Shown here: positions 12,938-21,185 of the stretch, one piece after another | Layout of the letters: each line of letters begins with the position of its first letter | How positions within the stretch are numbered: the stretch's first letter is position 1 | NCBI GenBank assembly: GCA_900129595.1 | Contig: FQWG01000002.1 | Span: 62,001 to 126,000, forward strand | Direction: 5' to 3' | Length of the DNA stretch: 64,000 bases | Origin: Flavobacterium frigidimaris | GTDB taxonomy: Bacteria > Bacteroidota > Bacteroidia > Flavobacteriales > Flavobacteriaceae | The notes under the pieces: model-generated | What the model was told of the DNA's origin: nothing | Database searches by the model: none | The model's input: the letters and a program-made list of their open reading frames with translations, nothing else | Position numbers and translations under genes: made by a program

Positions 12938-15256
12938 TTGAAAAAAACATCTTATTTGTTCGTCTTCTTAGTTTTACTTAGCCTCCCGCAAATTATTTTT
13001 TCTCAGGAAAAGAAACCCAAAGTCGTTTTGGTTTTAAGTGGTGGCGGTGCAAAAGGTATTGCACATATTCCGCTTTTACAAAAACTGGACTCTTTGCACA
13101 TCGTACCTGATCTTATTGTTGGCAATAGTATGGGCAGCATTATAGGAGGTTTTTATGCGATGGGATATTCCGGTGACAGTATCGAAAAATTAACCAAAAA
13201 CATTATTTGGGATAAATTATTTGGCGGAGGCCAGTCGTTAAAATCTGTGAGTGTAGAAGAAAAAAGAGAATTTCAGAGATACTTAGTTGGAATAGGTGTT
13301 AAAGACAAAAAACTAAATAGTGTTGGCTCTCTTTTAAATGATCAAAATTTAAGAGAACTCCTTTCTGAATTGACCTATCCGGTATACAATATTAAAGATT
13401 TTGACAGTCTGCCAATACCATTTAGAGCCATGGCCACAGATTTGGCCGAAGGAAAAGAAGTTATTCTAAGCAAAGGCACTCTTGCTTATGCCATGAGAGC
13501 AAGTATGTCTTTGCCCGGTATTTTTAAGCCTATGACATACGAAAAAACGGTATTAGTCGACGGAGGAGTTTTGAATAATTTCCCAACAGATGTCGCCAAA
13601 GAAATGGGTGCTGACATTATCATTGGTAGTGATGTAGGTGGCGGACTGGAACCCATAGACAAGCTGAACAATCTTCTGACGATATTGACGCAAACCAGTA
13701 TGTTTCCGAGTAATATTAAAAACCCGGCAAACCGAAAACTCTGCAATATCTTAGTAGATCACCTGCCTAATTTACGTTTTTCTACAGCTGATTTTGCAGA
13801 TAGTGACGAAATCTACAAAGATGGTAAAATTGCAACAGCACAAAACCTTCCGGCTTTAGTTGCATTATCCGAAAAACTAAAAGGATACACGCAACGAACT
13901 CACGAATTACCAAACATGCCTGCATCATTTATTCTTGATACTATTGTTTATAAAAACATCAGTCCGGAAAACCTTGCTCTGGTTTTAGGTAGAATAAACC
14001 TAAAAACGAATGTAAAATATACCACCAAAGATTTACTGGCAGGTATTAACAGGGCCATGGGTACCAATCTTTTTGACGAGATCACGCACAGTTTTTTCAT
14101 CAAAGACGGCAATAAACTGGGAGTTACCATATTTGGACATGAACGCGCCAAAAACCAACTGAACACATCTGTACATTACGACACTTACCGGGGCGTTGGA
14201 ATCATTTTTAATTATACTGCCAGAAATGTTCTTGCCAGAGCATCCCGTCTTCTCTTAACAGTCGATATTGCAGAACAGCCAAAAGCCCGAATCAATTATC
14301 AGAAAAATTTCGGAAAAAACAGAGACTGGTGGTGGTCATCTGAACTTTATGGGGCTTTTTTAAGACAAGAAATTTATTTTAACGGTAAAGCTTCGGATAA
14401 TGTACTTTATAATTCTGTAGAATTTAGTAATGAGATCAATAGAAACATAAATTCACTAAAAAGTTATTTTGGCTATGGTTTAAACTATCAATACTCCCAC
14501 TTAAAACCAAAATACGACAGAGAATACAATCCTAACTCTATCGATATCACGAATTACACCTTAAACAGTATAGAAGTAAACTTGCATTATTCCTACAATG
14601 ATATGGATAAAGTTTTCTTTGCTGAAAATGGAACAATTATGAAAGCAAATATAACCCGATCATTGTTATCGGATGTCTACACGTCTTTTAACGATCCAGA
14701 TAAAACAAGCATATCCGGTGCAACCAATGGTTATACAAAATTTGGTTTCAGTTTTGAAAAGAGAGCACTCTTAAGAAAGAAAATTACAGGAATTATTGGG
14801 TTTGATTCTTATTTTATCTTTCAGGATCCACTTAAAGACAGTCAAATCCCATATTCAGATTATGGTTATGCTTCAAAATATTTCTTAGGAGGTATTATAC
14901 CAAGTTCCGGCAGTAATCGTTTTGATTTTCCCGGCCTGCATGCAGACGAACTCAATGTTTCACAATATATGGGCTTAAAAATTGCTTCTCAAATAAACCT
15001 TATGGGAAAAATCTACTTAACGCCCCATTTCAATATCGCGACTGTTGGGTTTGAAACTTTTGATACATACATCAATAAGGCATTTAGTCCAAAAGGAAAA
15101 TGGGATGATGGCGACCTCCCTAGCCTTGTAATATCCGGAGGAGCCGCTATTTCCTATCAGTCCATTTTGGGCCCTATTCATTTTGATACTTCCTGGATAA
15201 ATAATATCGACAAAGTGCGATTGTTTTTTAGTGTCGGATTATCATTCAATCCTTAA
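12938..15256 (+). CDS. Patatin-like phospholipase with C-terminal outer-membrane beta-barrel
   Basis: A 772-residue exported protein with a TTG start; the signal peptide begins right there (MKKTSYLFVFLVLLSLPQIIFSQ) and no later Met precedes it. The patatin domain (about residues 27-315) has the oxyanion motif GGGAKG (35-40), the nucleophile elbow GNSMG with Ser64, and the catalytic VDGG (Asp about 208). A linker like a surface-antigen/POTRA region follows (about 335-400), then an Omp85-type barrel to the C-terminus, ending FFSVGLSFNP. The design resembles type Vd autotransporters such as PlpD and FplA, so a lipid-acting enzyme held at or released from the outer membrane is likely. The gene stands alone, with hairpin terminators on both sides. 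Confidence 0.88.
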   Translation: MKKTSYLFVFLVLLSLPQIIFSQEKKPKVVLVLSGGGAKGIAHIPLLQKLDSLHIVPDLIVGNSMGSIIGGFYAMGYSGDSIEKLTKNIIWDKLFGGGQSLKSVSVEEKREFQRYLVGIGVKDKKLNSVGSLLNDQNLRELLSELTYPVYNIKDFDSLPIPFRAMATDLAEGKEVILSKGTLAYAMRASMSLPGIFKPMTYEKTVLVDGGVLNNFPTDVAKEMGADIIIGSDVGGGLEPIDKLNNLLTILTQTSMFPSNIKNPANRKLCNILVDHLPNLRFSTADFADSDEIYKDGKIATAQNLPALVALSEKLKGYTQRTHELPNMPASFILDTIVYKNISPENLALVLGRINLKTNVKYTTKDLLAGINRAMGTNLFDEITHSFFIKDGNKLGVTIFGHERAKNQLNTSVHYDTYRGVGIIFNYTARNVLARASRLLLTVDIAEQPKARINYQKNFGKNRDWWWSSELYGAFLRQEIYFNGKASDNVLYNSVEFSNEINRNINSLKSYFGYGLNYQYSHLKPKYDREYNPNSIDITNYTLNSIEVNLHYSYNDMDKVFFAENGTIMKANITRSLLSDVYTSFNDPDKTSISGATNGYTKFGFSFEKRALLRKKITGIIGFDSYFIFQDPLKDSQIPYSDYGYASKYFLGGIIPSSGSNRFDFPGLHADELNVSQYMGLKIASQINLMGKIYLTPHFNIATVGFETFDTYINKAFSPKGKWDDGDLPSLVISGGAAISYQSILGPIHFDTSWINNIDKVRLFFSVGLSFNP

Positions 15257-15361
15257 AAATAAATCAATATCATTTAAGATCACTCGTTTTTTTTAATCTA
15301 AAATCCGAAATCTACAATCTAAAATTTAATATGGGCGTGCCTCCACCATCTTCGTTCTAAG

Positions 15362-15394
15362 AAACCCGACAGGTTTTAAAAACCTGTCGGGTTT
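15362..15394 (+). terminator. Terminator-like hairpin after the patatin gene
   Basis: Same 31-base core hairpin as at 12781-12813, flanked by AAA and a T-run. It lies about 105 bases behind the patatin stop. Confidence 0.75.
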
Positions 15395-15453
15395 GTTTTT
15401 GAAATTTAAACTTTACATTTGAACTTCAAATCCCCAATATCTAAAACCTACTT

Positions 15454-16008
15454 ATGAGAACACGCCTAATTTTAACCTTACTAATACTGTTGCCTTTTTT
15501 TGCCAATGCTCAATCTAGTATGCAAAGACAAATGCAAGCCTCGAATGCAATGGTACGACAACAAAACCAGATGTTTTTGCAGCAGCAACAGCAACAACGC
15601 GCTATGGCAAGCATGATGAACAACATCGAAACAAAAGAATCCAAACTAGCCAAGGAAGAAAAAAAACTGAAAAAACTTCAGGAAAAAGCAAAACAAAAAG
15701 AAGCTGAGCTAAATATAAAAAGTGCCGAATTGAAAGCGCTTGAAACCAACTCAGAAAAAAACAGCAATTCTGACATTCTAAAAGATATCGAAAGATCTAA
15801 AAAAGAAGTTGCAAAGTCTGATGAAAAAATAAGCAAATCTAAAACAGCTATTGAAAAAAGTTCGAATAAAATTCAGGATTTACAAAACCAGATACAGGCT
15901 GATAAAATCAAAAAAGAAGAATTAGAGAAAAAACAGGAAGAAGAGAAAAAAGAAAAACAGGAAAAGAAAAGATTAAAAGAAGAAGAAAGACAAGAGAAGA
16001 AGAAATAA
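15454..16008 (+). CDS. Exported coiled-coil protein, uncharacterised
   Basis: A 184-residue protein with a signal peptide (MRTRLILTLLILLPFFANAQ), then a Gln/Met-rich segment (about 21-55, with a run of six Gln) and a long Lys/Glu-rich heptad region (about 58-184) ending in a KEEERQEKKK-like tail. It is almost certainly periplasmic and forms a coiled coil. I recognise no catalytic motif or family. The amino-acid bias makes homology calls unreliable. Confidence 0.65.
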   Translation: MRTRLILTLLILLPFFANAQSSMQRQMQASNAMVRQQNQMFLQQQQQQRAMASMMNNIETKESKLAKEEKKLKKLQEKAKQKEAELNIKSAELKALETNSEKNSNSDILKDIERSKKEVAKSDEKISKSKTAIEKSSNKIQDLQNQIQADKIKKEELEKKQEEEKKEKQEKKRLKEEERQEKKK

Positions 16009-16047
16009 AAATCTACTTCTTTTCTACTAATTCAGAACAGTAAAAAC

Positions 16048-16332
16048 ATGATTGAAAAAGTTTTATGTGACCAACATGGTTCAAAAGACATGTCATTTGC
16101 CTGCATTCATATTGCGATGGCAATAGACAAAAAAGAAAAAGTCGGCTTTTTTTATTCAAAAGCCGAAGAAGATCTTCCGCAAATTGCGTGGTGCGGATCG
16201 TGCGAGCAATGGCTCCTGGATAACGGCGAAGAATGGAATGACGCATTTGAGAATCTGGCCGATTTTAAAATATTATGCGCTGACTGTTATGATGAAGCCA
16301 AAGAAATTCAGTTTCGAACTGATCCAAAATAA
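16048..16332 (+). CDS. Small cysteine/histidine-rich protein, possible two-zinc protein
   Basis: A 94-residue cytoplasmic protein of unknown family. It has four metal-ligand-like pairs: Cys7-x2-His10, Cys19-x-His21, Cys49-x2-Cys52 and Cys77-x2-Cys80, which is enough for two zinc sites. There is no signal peptide. It lies six bases ahead of the next gene (16339) on the same strand, so the two are probably one transcription unit. No function is evident. Confidence 0.7.
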   Translation: MIEKVLCDQHGSKDMSFACIHIAMAIDKKEKVGFFYSKAEEDLPQIAWCGSCEQWLLDNGEEWNDAFENLADFKILCADCYDEAKEIQFRTDPK

Positions 16333-16338
16333 GTAAAC

Positions 16339-16974
16339 ATGATTTCGACAAGAGACTTTAAATTATTACCTGCTAAAAATTCATTACAGCATATCTGTAA
16401 GGCAATCTCTGTTCTGGACGCGATTATTTGTCCGGAATGGGAATATCGTTATTACTCCTATAATTCTAAATGGGGAGAAGGCGAAGAATTTAGCGAAATG
16501 AGAGACGGATCAGGAGATTTAATGCAACTATTGTTTCTTGAAAATAGTTGTGTTATAAATGGCTTTGCACACGAATTTCAGTTTAATAAAAAAACCGATC
16601 TGACTCAAAACTTACCGGAAATTTACAATAACTTTATTTTTGGCGAGCCCGTTGCTTCCTATGGAACTACATTTTGTTTGTGGACAAATGAAACCGGAAA
16701 CTGGCAAACAGGATTAATCGAAGATCACAATGACAACTCTGAAGAATTGCTTGCTATTTTTGATGGAAATCCTCAAACTTATATCGACTGGGCAACTGAA
16801 TATTTTGAAGATTCTTATAAAGAAACAGGAATACCATTAAAAACAGTAACCGAAATTTATCAGGGTACAATCTTAACCAGAGAAATGGTTTTATCGATTG
16901 TCGACGAAATTGAAGATTGGAAATTGTTAGAAGAAGATTTAAAGGAAATAAATTATCCTTTCGATTTTAAATAA
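16339..16974 (+). CDS. Uncharacterised cytoplasmic protein
   Basis: A 211-residue acidic protein without signal peptide or membrane segment. It contains PEWEYRYYSYNSKW and EMRDGSGD (about residues 34-60) and an alpha-helical acidic C-terminus. I do not recognise the family. Immediate spacing to the Cys/His-rich protein upstream suggests a shared transcript. Confidence 0.65.
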   Translation: MISTRDFKLLPAKNSLQHICKAISVLDAIICPEWEYRYYSYNSKWGEGEEFSEMRDGSGDLMQLLFLENSCVINGFAHEFQFNKKTDLTQNLPEIYNNFIFGEPVASYGTTFCLWTNETGNWQTGLIEDHNDNSEELLAIFDGNPQTYIDWATEYFEDSYKETGIPLKTVTEIYQGTILTREMVLSIVDEIEDWKLLEEDLKEINYPFDFK

Positions 16975-17036
16975 ATAAATTTCTTAAACATATAAAAAAC
17001 AAATAATCAAAAACCTGAATACATAAAACCTCAAAA

Positions 17037-17876
17037 ATGAATACAAAACTACTTATTACAAGTTTATTTCTTCTTCTTACTTCTGTCACTTTCTCTCAAA
17101 AAATATCCGTTAGTGAGATAAACGAAAAAAGATCTACCTCAGATAATTCGTTTTACAACGAATGCGAAATCGAACTCAAAATATCGGGAGATGAGGTTCG
17201 AAAATACAAGTTTGTTAAAATCAGTAAAATCACTAAGGCGATCGATGACCAGGGAGTTGACTTTATCAATGACGACCGAACAGATTTTGACTATCTTAAA
17301 ATAGATCAGACGGCTAAAATTAAACTGGAAACCAAAATTCCATCCCGAAAAGCAAAAACCATTAAAGAACTGAGCGGAGAAATAAGTCTGTATAATCCTA
17401 ATGTAGCAAATGGAAGTGAAATTAAAATCGCTAATTATCAGAATAAAACCAATGTAAATCTTGTACCCGGCAAATCAGACATTCAAATTGTTTATTTGAC
17501 GAAAGACTCTTATGCAAAATATGTTCAGGAGAACAAAAACAAAAAAGCAGAAGAACTTAAAAAACTGCCCGAAGCCGCAAGACAGCTTGCTGAAGGTCTG
17601 GTAGGTGCTTTCGACGGTCTTTTTAGCTCTGATGACAATGATACTAATAAAGTTTACTTTTATGTGAATGGCGACAAAGCTAAATTTGTCGATTTATTTT
17701 TTGAAGACGCAACCGGCAAGAAAATAGAACGAAATGGCAGCATGAGAAGCAATAACTTGTTTACCTACTATTTTGAAGAAAAACCAAATCCAAACTGGAA
17801 ATTAGTGCTTAATATTGAAACTGATAAATCAACCAAAAAAGTTCCTTTCAAACTAACAGACGTTGAGTTGCCATAA
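17037..17876 (+). CDS. Exported protein, uncharacterised
   Basis: A 279-residue protein with a signal peptide (MNTKLLITSLFLLLTSVTFSQ) and a mature part rich in beta-strand-like segments and charged residues. A Lys-rich helix (about 160-190) precedes a segment GLFSSDDNDTNKVYFYVNGD. It is likely periplasmic or surface associated. I see no enzyme motif and no C-terminal T9SS sorting domain. Confidence 0.6.
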   Translation: MNTKLLITSLFLLLTSVTFSQKISVSEINEKRSTSDNSFYNECEIELKISGDEVRKYKFVKISKITKAIDDQGVDFINDDRTDFDYLKIDQTAKIKLETKIPSRKAKTIKELSGEISLYNPNVANGSEIKIANYQNKTNVNLVPGKSDIQIVYLTKDSYAKYVQENKNKKAEELKKLPEAARQLAEGLVGAFDGLFSSDDNDTNKVYFYVNGDKAKFVDLFFEDATGKKIERNGSMRSNNLFTYYFEEKPNPNWKLVLNIETDKSTKKVPFKLTDVELP

Positions 17877-17923
17877 TCTATATTTTTTATTGCCTATTCC
17901 TGTTTTCAAATCAACACAAAAGT

Positions 17924-17931
17924 TAACTTTG
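17924..17931 (+). promoter_or_regulatory. -7 box TAACTTTG of the SMR gene
   Basis: Full match to TAnnTTTG, 13 bases before the ATG at 17945, implying a very short leader. Confidence 0.45.
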
Positions 17932-17944
17932 TAAAAAACGTGAT

Positions 17945-18277
17945 ATGAAAAACTTTTTCTTTTTAGGTATTGCTATTCTATTCGAAATTATCGCCACATC
18001 GGCCCTAAAAAAATCGGAACAATTTACGCAGCTTCTCCCAAGCATCATAACAATTGTGGGATATTTTGCTGCGTTCTACTTTTTAAGTTTTGCGATCAGA
18101 ACTATTCCGGTTGGCATTGCCTATGCGATTTGGTCCGGAGTCGGGATTGTCTTAATTACTATTATTGGAGCTGTTTTCTTCAAACAAATTCCGGATTTAC
18201 CTGCCATTATAGGTTTGGCCTTGATTATGATTGGTGTTGTAGTAATTAATGTTTTTTCTAAAACTACGGCGCATTAG
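17945..18277 (+). CDS. Small multidrug resistance (SMR) family transporter
   Basis: A 110-residue protein with four membrane helices filling the whole length, typical of EmrE/Qac/Sug proteins. The essential membrane-embedded acidic residue is present as Glu14 (LFEIIATSALKKS), and the third helix has the conserved AYAIWSGVGIV. These proteins work as dimers in the inner membrane, exchanging protons for cationic drugs or guanidinium. Only one SMR gene is here, so a homodimer is expected. The substrate cannot be read from sequence. Confidence 0.92.
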   Translation: MKNFFFLGIAILFEIIATSALKKSEQFTQLLPSIITIVGYFAAFYFLSFAIRTIPVGIAYAIWSGVGIVLITIIGAVFFKQIPDLPAIIGLALIMIGVVVINVFSKTTAH

Positions 18278-18368
18278 ATAAATTGGTTTTGGTTTTAGGT
18301 TGTGTTGACGTGAAGCCTAATATAAAATAATACAATATTATCAACTTATTCATCTCAAACATAAACCA

Positions 18369-18833
18369 ATGGTTTTCAAAAAAGCCACTATTTCAGACCT
18401 AACAGAAATGCAGGAAATGTATATAGAGACCATAAAATGGGTTTGCAAAAACGATTATAGTCCTTTAGAGATTGACGCCTGGATTTACGGGCTAAATAAT
18501 GTAGAACGCTGGTTAAAAGTTATTCATACACAATTTGTTTTATTAGCGCTTATTAATGATAAAATTGTAGGTTACGGGACTCTCAAAGACGGAAATTATA
18601 TCGATTTCCTGTGCGTTCACAAAGATCTTCAACGACAGGGAATTGCTGATAAAGTTTTTAATGAATTAGAACTCGAAGCCAAAAAGGAAAACTCAGAAAT
18701 CATCACAGCCAACGTAAGCATTACTGCAAAGCCTTTCTTTGAGAAAAAGGGATTTGTTGTAAAAACCAAACAAAAAAATATCCGATTAGGTGTTGAGCTT
18801 ATCAATTACAAAATGGAAAAAAGTTTGAAATAA
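18369..18833 (+). CDS. GNAT family N-acetyltransferase
   Basis: A 154-residue protein with the GNAT fold: beta-strand YIDFLCVHKDLQRQGIADKV (about 77-96), containing the acetyl-CoA-binding Q/R-x-x-G-x-A/G motif (RQGIA), and the C-terminal KPFFEKKGFVVKTKQKNIR typical of small-molecule acetyltransferases. It is cytoplasmic. The acceptor substrate is unknown, and nothing nearby points to one. Confidence 0.88.
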   Translation: MVFKKATISDLTEMQEMYIETIKWVCKNDYSPLEIDAWIYGLNNVERWLKVIHTQFVLLALINDKIVGYGTLKDGNYIDFLCVHKDLQRQGIADKVFNELELEAKKENSEIITANVSITAKPFFEKKGFVVKTKQKNIRLGVELINYKMEKSLK

Positions 18834-18844
18834 CATTATAATCT

Positions 18845-19057
18845 CTCGCAAAGTCGCGAAGTCGCAAAGTTTAAAATTTAAAATTTAAGTTAAGCCAATC
18901 TTTGTCGAGCTACTTTGCGGTCCTTCGACTTCGCTCAGGATGACAATACTGCGAAAAAACTTTGTGCTCTTTGTGTAAACCTTAGCGTTCTTTGCTGTTA
19001 AAAAAACAAAGATGACGATACTGCGAAAAAAACTTCGCGACTTTGCGACTTTGCGAG
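18845..19057. repeat. Inverted-repeat-bounded intergenic element with internal direct repeats
   Basis: The ends CTCGCAAAGTCGCGAAGTCG (from 18845) and CTTCGCGACTTTGCGACTTT (from 19033) are near-perfect inverted copies over 25 bases. Inside are a copy of the GACTTCGCTCAG core (18927-18938) and two imperfect direct copies of a block beginning GATGACAATACTGCGAAAAA (18939 and 19012) that also share TAGCGTTCTTTG; the second block continues just past the right arm. No coding capacity is seen. It resembles a short non-autonomous repeat (MITE- or REP-like), although no target-site duplication was recognised. Confidence 0.6.
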
Positions 19058-19163
19058 CAAAAAACATAGCGTTCTTTGAGTAAACCTTTGCGGTTAAAAA
19101 AAGAAAGCAAGTTTCGGATTTTATACCCGCAAAACCCTGTCGATATTTGCATTATAAAAATGA

Positions 19164-20015
19164 ATGAAAATGAACACACAGGAAAACATCAATTATAATC
19201 GTATTGCCGATGCGATCGATTATATCAAAGCCAACTTTAAGGAGCAGCCCAACTTAGATGAAGTTGCAGAAAAAGTGCATTTAAGTCCGTTTCACTTTCA
19301 GCGCTTGTTTACCGAATGGGCAGGAACAAGTCCGAAGAAATTTTTGCAATATATTAGTGTCGAACACGCCAAAAAAATTCTCAAAGAAAACAATCAGGCT
19401 ACTTTATCTGATGCTGCTTTTGACACCGGATTATCAGGAACCAGCCGTTTGCATGATTTGTTTGTAAACATCGAAGGAATGACACCGGCTGAATATAAAA
19501 ATGGCGGCAAAAACTTAGAAATTAATTTCAGTTTTGCAGAAACTCCGTTTGGGAATATCATCGTAGCTTCTACCAGTAAAGGCGTTTGTTTTATGGCTTT
19601 CGCCAAAGATGAGGAAACCGGATTTCAGGATCTGAAAAACAAATTTCCAAATGCAGCATTTTTACGAAAACTAGATTTATTGCAACAAAACGCTCTCTTT
19701 ATTTTTCAAAATGACTGGAGTAAATTAGCTGAAATAAAACTGCACCTTAAAGGAACTGACTTTCAATTGAAAGTTTGGGAAACCTTGCTTAAAATTCCAA
19801 TGGGACAACTTGCTACTTATGGATCGATTGCACACCAAATCGAAAAACCAAATGCATCCCGTGCAGTGGGAACGGCTATTGGCAGCAATCCTGTTGCTTT
19901 TTTAATTCCATGTCACCGCGTAATCCAATCTTCAGGAACCTTTGGCGGTTATATGTGGGGAAACACCCGTAAAACAGCTATAATTGGCTGGGAAGGCGCA
20001 CATATAAATCCATAA
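19164..20015 (+). CDS. AraC-type regulator fused to O6-alkylguanine-DNA alkyltransferase (Ada-like)
   Basis: A 283-residue protein equivalent to Ada without its N-terminal zinc domain. Residues about 10-110 are an AraC-type DNA-binding domain (LDEVAEKVHLSPFHFQRLF, LSDAAFDTGLSGTSRLHDLF). Residues about 115-283 are the Ogt/MGMT domain, with the alkyl-accepting Cys250 in IPCHRVIQSSG and the preceding NPVAFLIPCHRV region intact. It removes methyl groups from O6-methylguanine by irreversible self-alkylation and may activate repair genes. The missing Ada zinc domain appears as a separate gene at 20940, in the same cluster as a 2OG oxygenase and AlkB. The start may be ATG 19164 or 19170. Confidence 0.92.
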   Translation: MKMNTQENINYNRIADAIDYIKANFKEQPNLDEVAEKVHLSPFHFQRLFTEWAGTSPKKFLQYISVEHAKKILKENNQATLSDAAFDTGLSGTSRLHDLFVNIEGMTPAEYKNGGKNLEINFSFAETPFGNIIVASTSKGVCFMAFAKDEETGFQDLKNKFPNAAFLRKLDLLQQNALFIFQNDWSKLAEIKLHLKGTDFQLKVWETLLKIPMGQLATYGSIAHQIEKPNASRAVGTAIGSNPVAFLIPCHRVIQSSGTFGGYMWGNTRKTAIIGWEGAHINP

Positions 20016-20162
20016 ATAAAATCCATTATTTTTTTTCGCCACGAATTCTCGAATTAAACTAATTCTACAGTCTACATTTTTTCAAAATATAAAAAATAAT
20101 TCCTGAATTACTTTGTCTGTTCGCTCGCGTCGTGACAAAAAAAATCTCAATCTAAATTTCTT

Positions 20163-20876
20163 ATGCAAAATATACAATCAAAAATTGCTTCTCTTAATTG
20201 GGAAAGCATCACAGAATCTATGCACCAAAATGGATTTGCCATTATTACAAATGTGCTAAATAACGAACAATGTGAAGACTTAAAATTAGATTACGACAAT
20301 CCGTCTTTATACCGAAAAACAGTGGTTATGGAGCGTTATCGGTTTGGTTTGGGCGAATACAAATATTTCAATTATCCGTTGCCTGATTTAATCCGGACAA
20401 TTCGAACTTCAGTTTATCCTAAACTCGCTCCAATTGCAAACGCCTGGATGAAAGCACTGAACATCAATACTGTTTTTCCGCAAACGCATGAAAAATTATT
20501 AGAAGAATGTCACGCCAATAATCAGCTAAAAGCAACTGTTTTAATCTTAAAATATGGTCAAAGCGGTTTCAACACCTTACATCAGGATTTATATGGCGAT
20601 GTTTATTTCCCCATTCAAATTGTACTTTTCTTAAACGAACCTGACGAAGATTTTACCGGCGGTGAATTTGTATTAACACAGCAAACGCCCAGAGCACAAT
20701 CTAAAGCGATTGTACTGAAACCTAAAAAAGGAGACATCTTGGTGTTTACCACCAATTTCAGACCTGTAAAGGGAATCAAAGGCTATTATCGCGTGAATAT
20801 GAAACATGGTGTCAGCGAAATTCATTCGGGCGAACGACATACATTGGGAATTATTTTTCACGATGCGTTAAATTAA
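20163..20876 (+). CDS. 2OG-Fe(II) oxygenase, likely of the Oxygenase-NA (DUF2086) DNA-repair family
   Basis: A 237-residue protein with the double-stranded beta-helix metal motif: His140-x-Asp142 in LHQDLYGD and a distal His near 226 in SGERHTLGIIFHDA. FTGGEFVLTQQ and KKGDILVFTT match the family core. The overall pattern fits the bacterial Oxygenase-NA family, which is linked to oxidative demethylation of damaged DNA and is often found beside ada and alkB. It uses 2-oxoglutarate, O2 and Fe(II). Its place between the AraC-Ogt fusion and the Ada-zinc/AlkB genes supports an alkylation-damage role. Confidence 0.82.
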   Translation: MQNIQSKIASLNWESITESMHQNGFAIITNVLNNEQCEDLKLDYDNPSLYRKTVVMERYRFGLGEYKYFNYPLPDLIRTIRTSVYPKLAPIANAWMKALNINTVFPQTHEKLLEECHANNQLKATVLILKYGQSGFNTLHQDLYGDVYFPIQIVLFLNEPDEDFTGGEFVLTQQTPRAQSKAIVLKPKKGDILVFTTNFRPVKGIKGYYRVNMKHGVSEIHSGERHTLGIIFHDALN

Positions 20877-20934
20877 GGTTCAGAGTTTTTTACCTAAATG
20901 TACCTCTTTGAACCTTTGTACCTCTGAACCTTAA
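20873..20934. repeat. Inverted repeat element between repair genes
   Basis: Perfect 13-bp arms TTAAGGTTCAGAG (20873-20885) and CTCTGAACCTTAA (20922-20934) enclose TTTGAACC-type repeats. The same repeat type lies in the TonB receptor signal region at 5251-5300. Confidence 0.6.
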
Positions 20935-20939
20935 AAGAA

Positions 20940-21185
20940 ATGCTTCAACACAACAAAATTTCGGATTCAGATCTTCGGAATAAAATTAAAAATTCGGAAA
21001 TTTGCTTTGGCGGAAACCGAAAACTAAAAATCTACGGAACGCTCAAATGTTCTTCAGGCAAAAGAATGAAACGAGAAAATCGGGTTTTCTTTTTATCTGA
21101 AAATGAAGCCAGACAAAATGGTTTCAGACCTTGCGGACATTGCATGAAAACCGACTATCAAAACTGGAAAAATGGACTTATTTAA
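20940..21185 (+). CDS. Stand-alone Ada-type metal-binding domain protein
   Basis: An 81-residue protein matching the N-terminal zinc domain of Ada: FGGNRKLKIYGTLKC, NRVFFLSENEA, then GFRPCGHCM. Ada uses four Cys (38, 42, 69 and 72 in E. coli) to hold zinc and accept a methyl group from methylphosphotriesters. Here Cys37, Cys65 and Cys68 match three of them, but the partner four residues after Cys37 is Lys; Cys22 is a possible substitute. Its 3' end overlaps the alkB-like gene by 14 bases, so the two are translationally coupled. It could be the detached sensor for the AraC-Ogt protein. Confidence 0.8.
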   Translation: MLQHNKISDSDLRNKIKNSEICFGGNRKLKIYGTLKCSSGKRMKRENRVFFLSENEARQNGFRPCGHCMKTDYQNWKNGLI

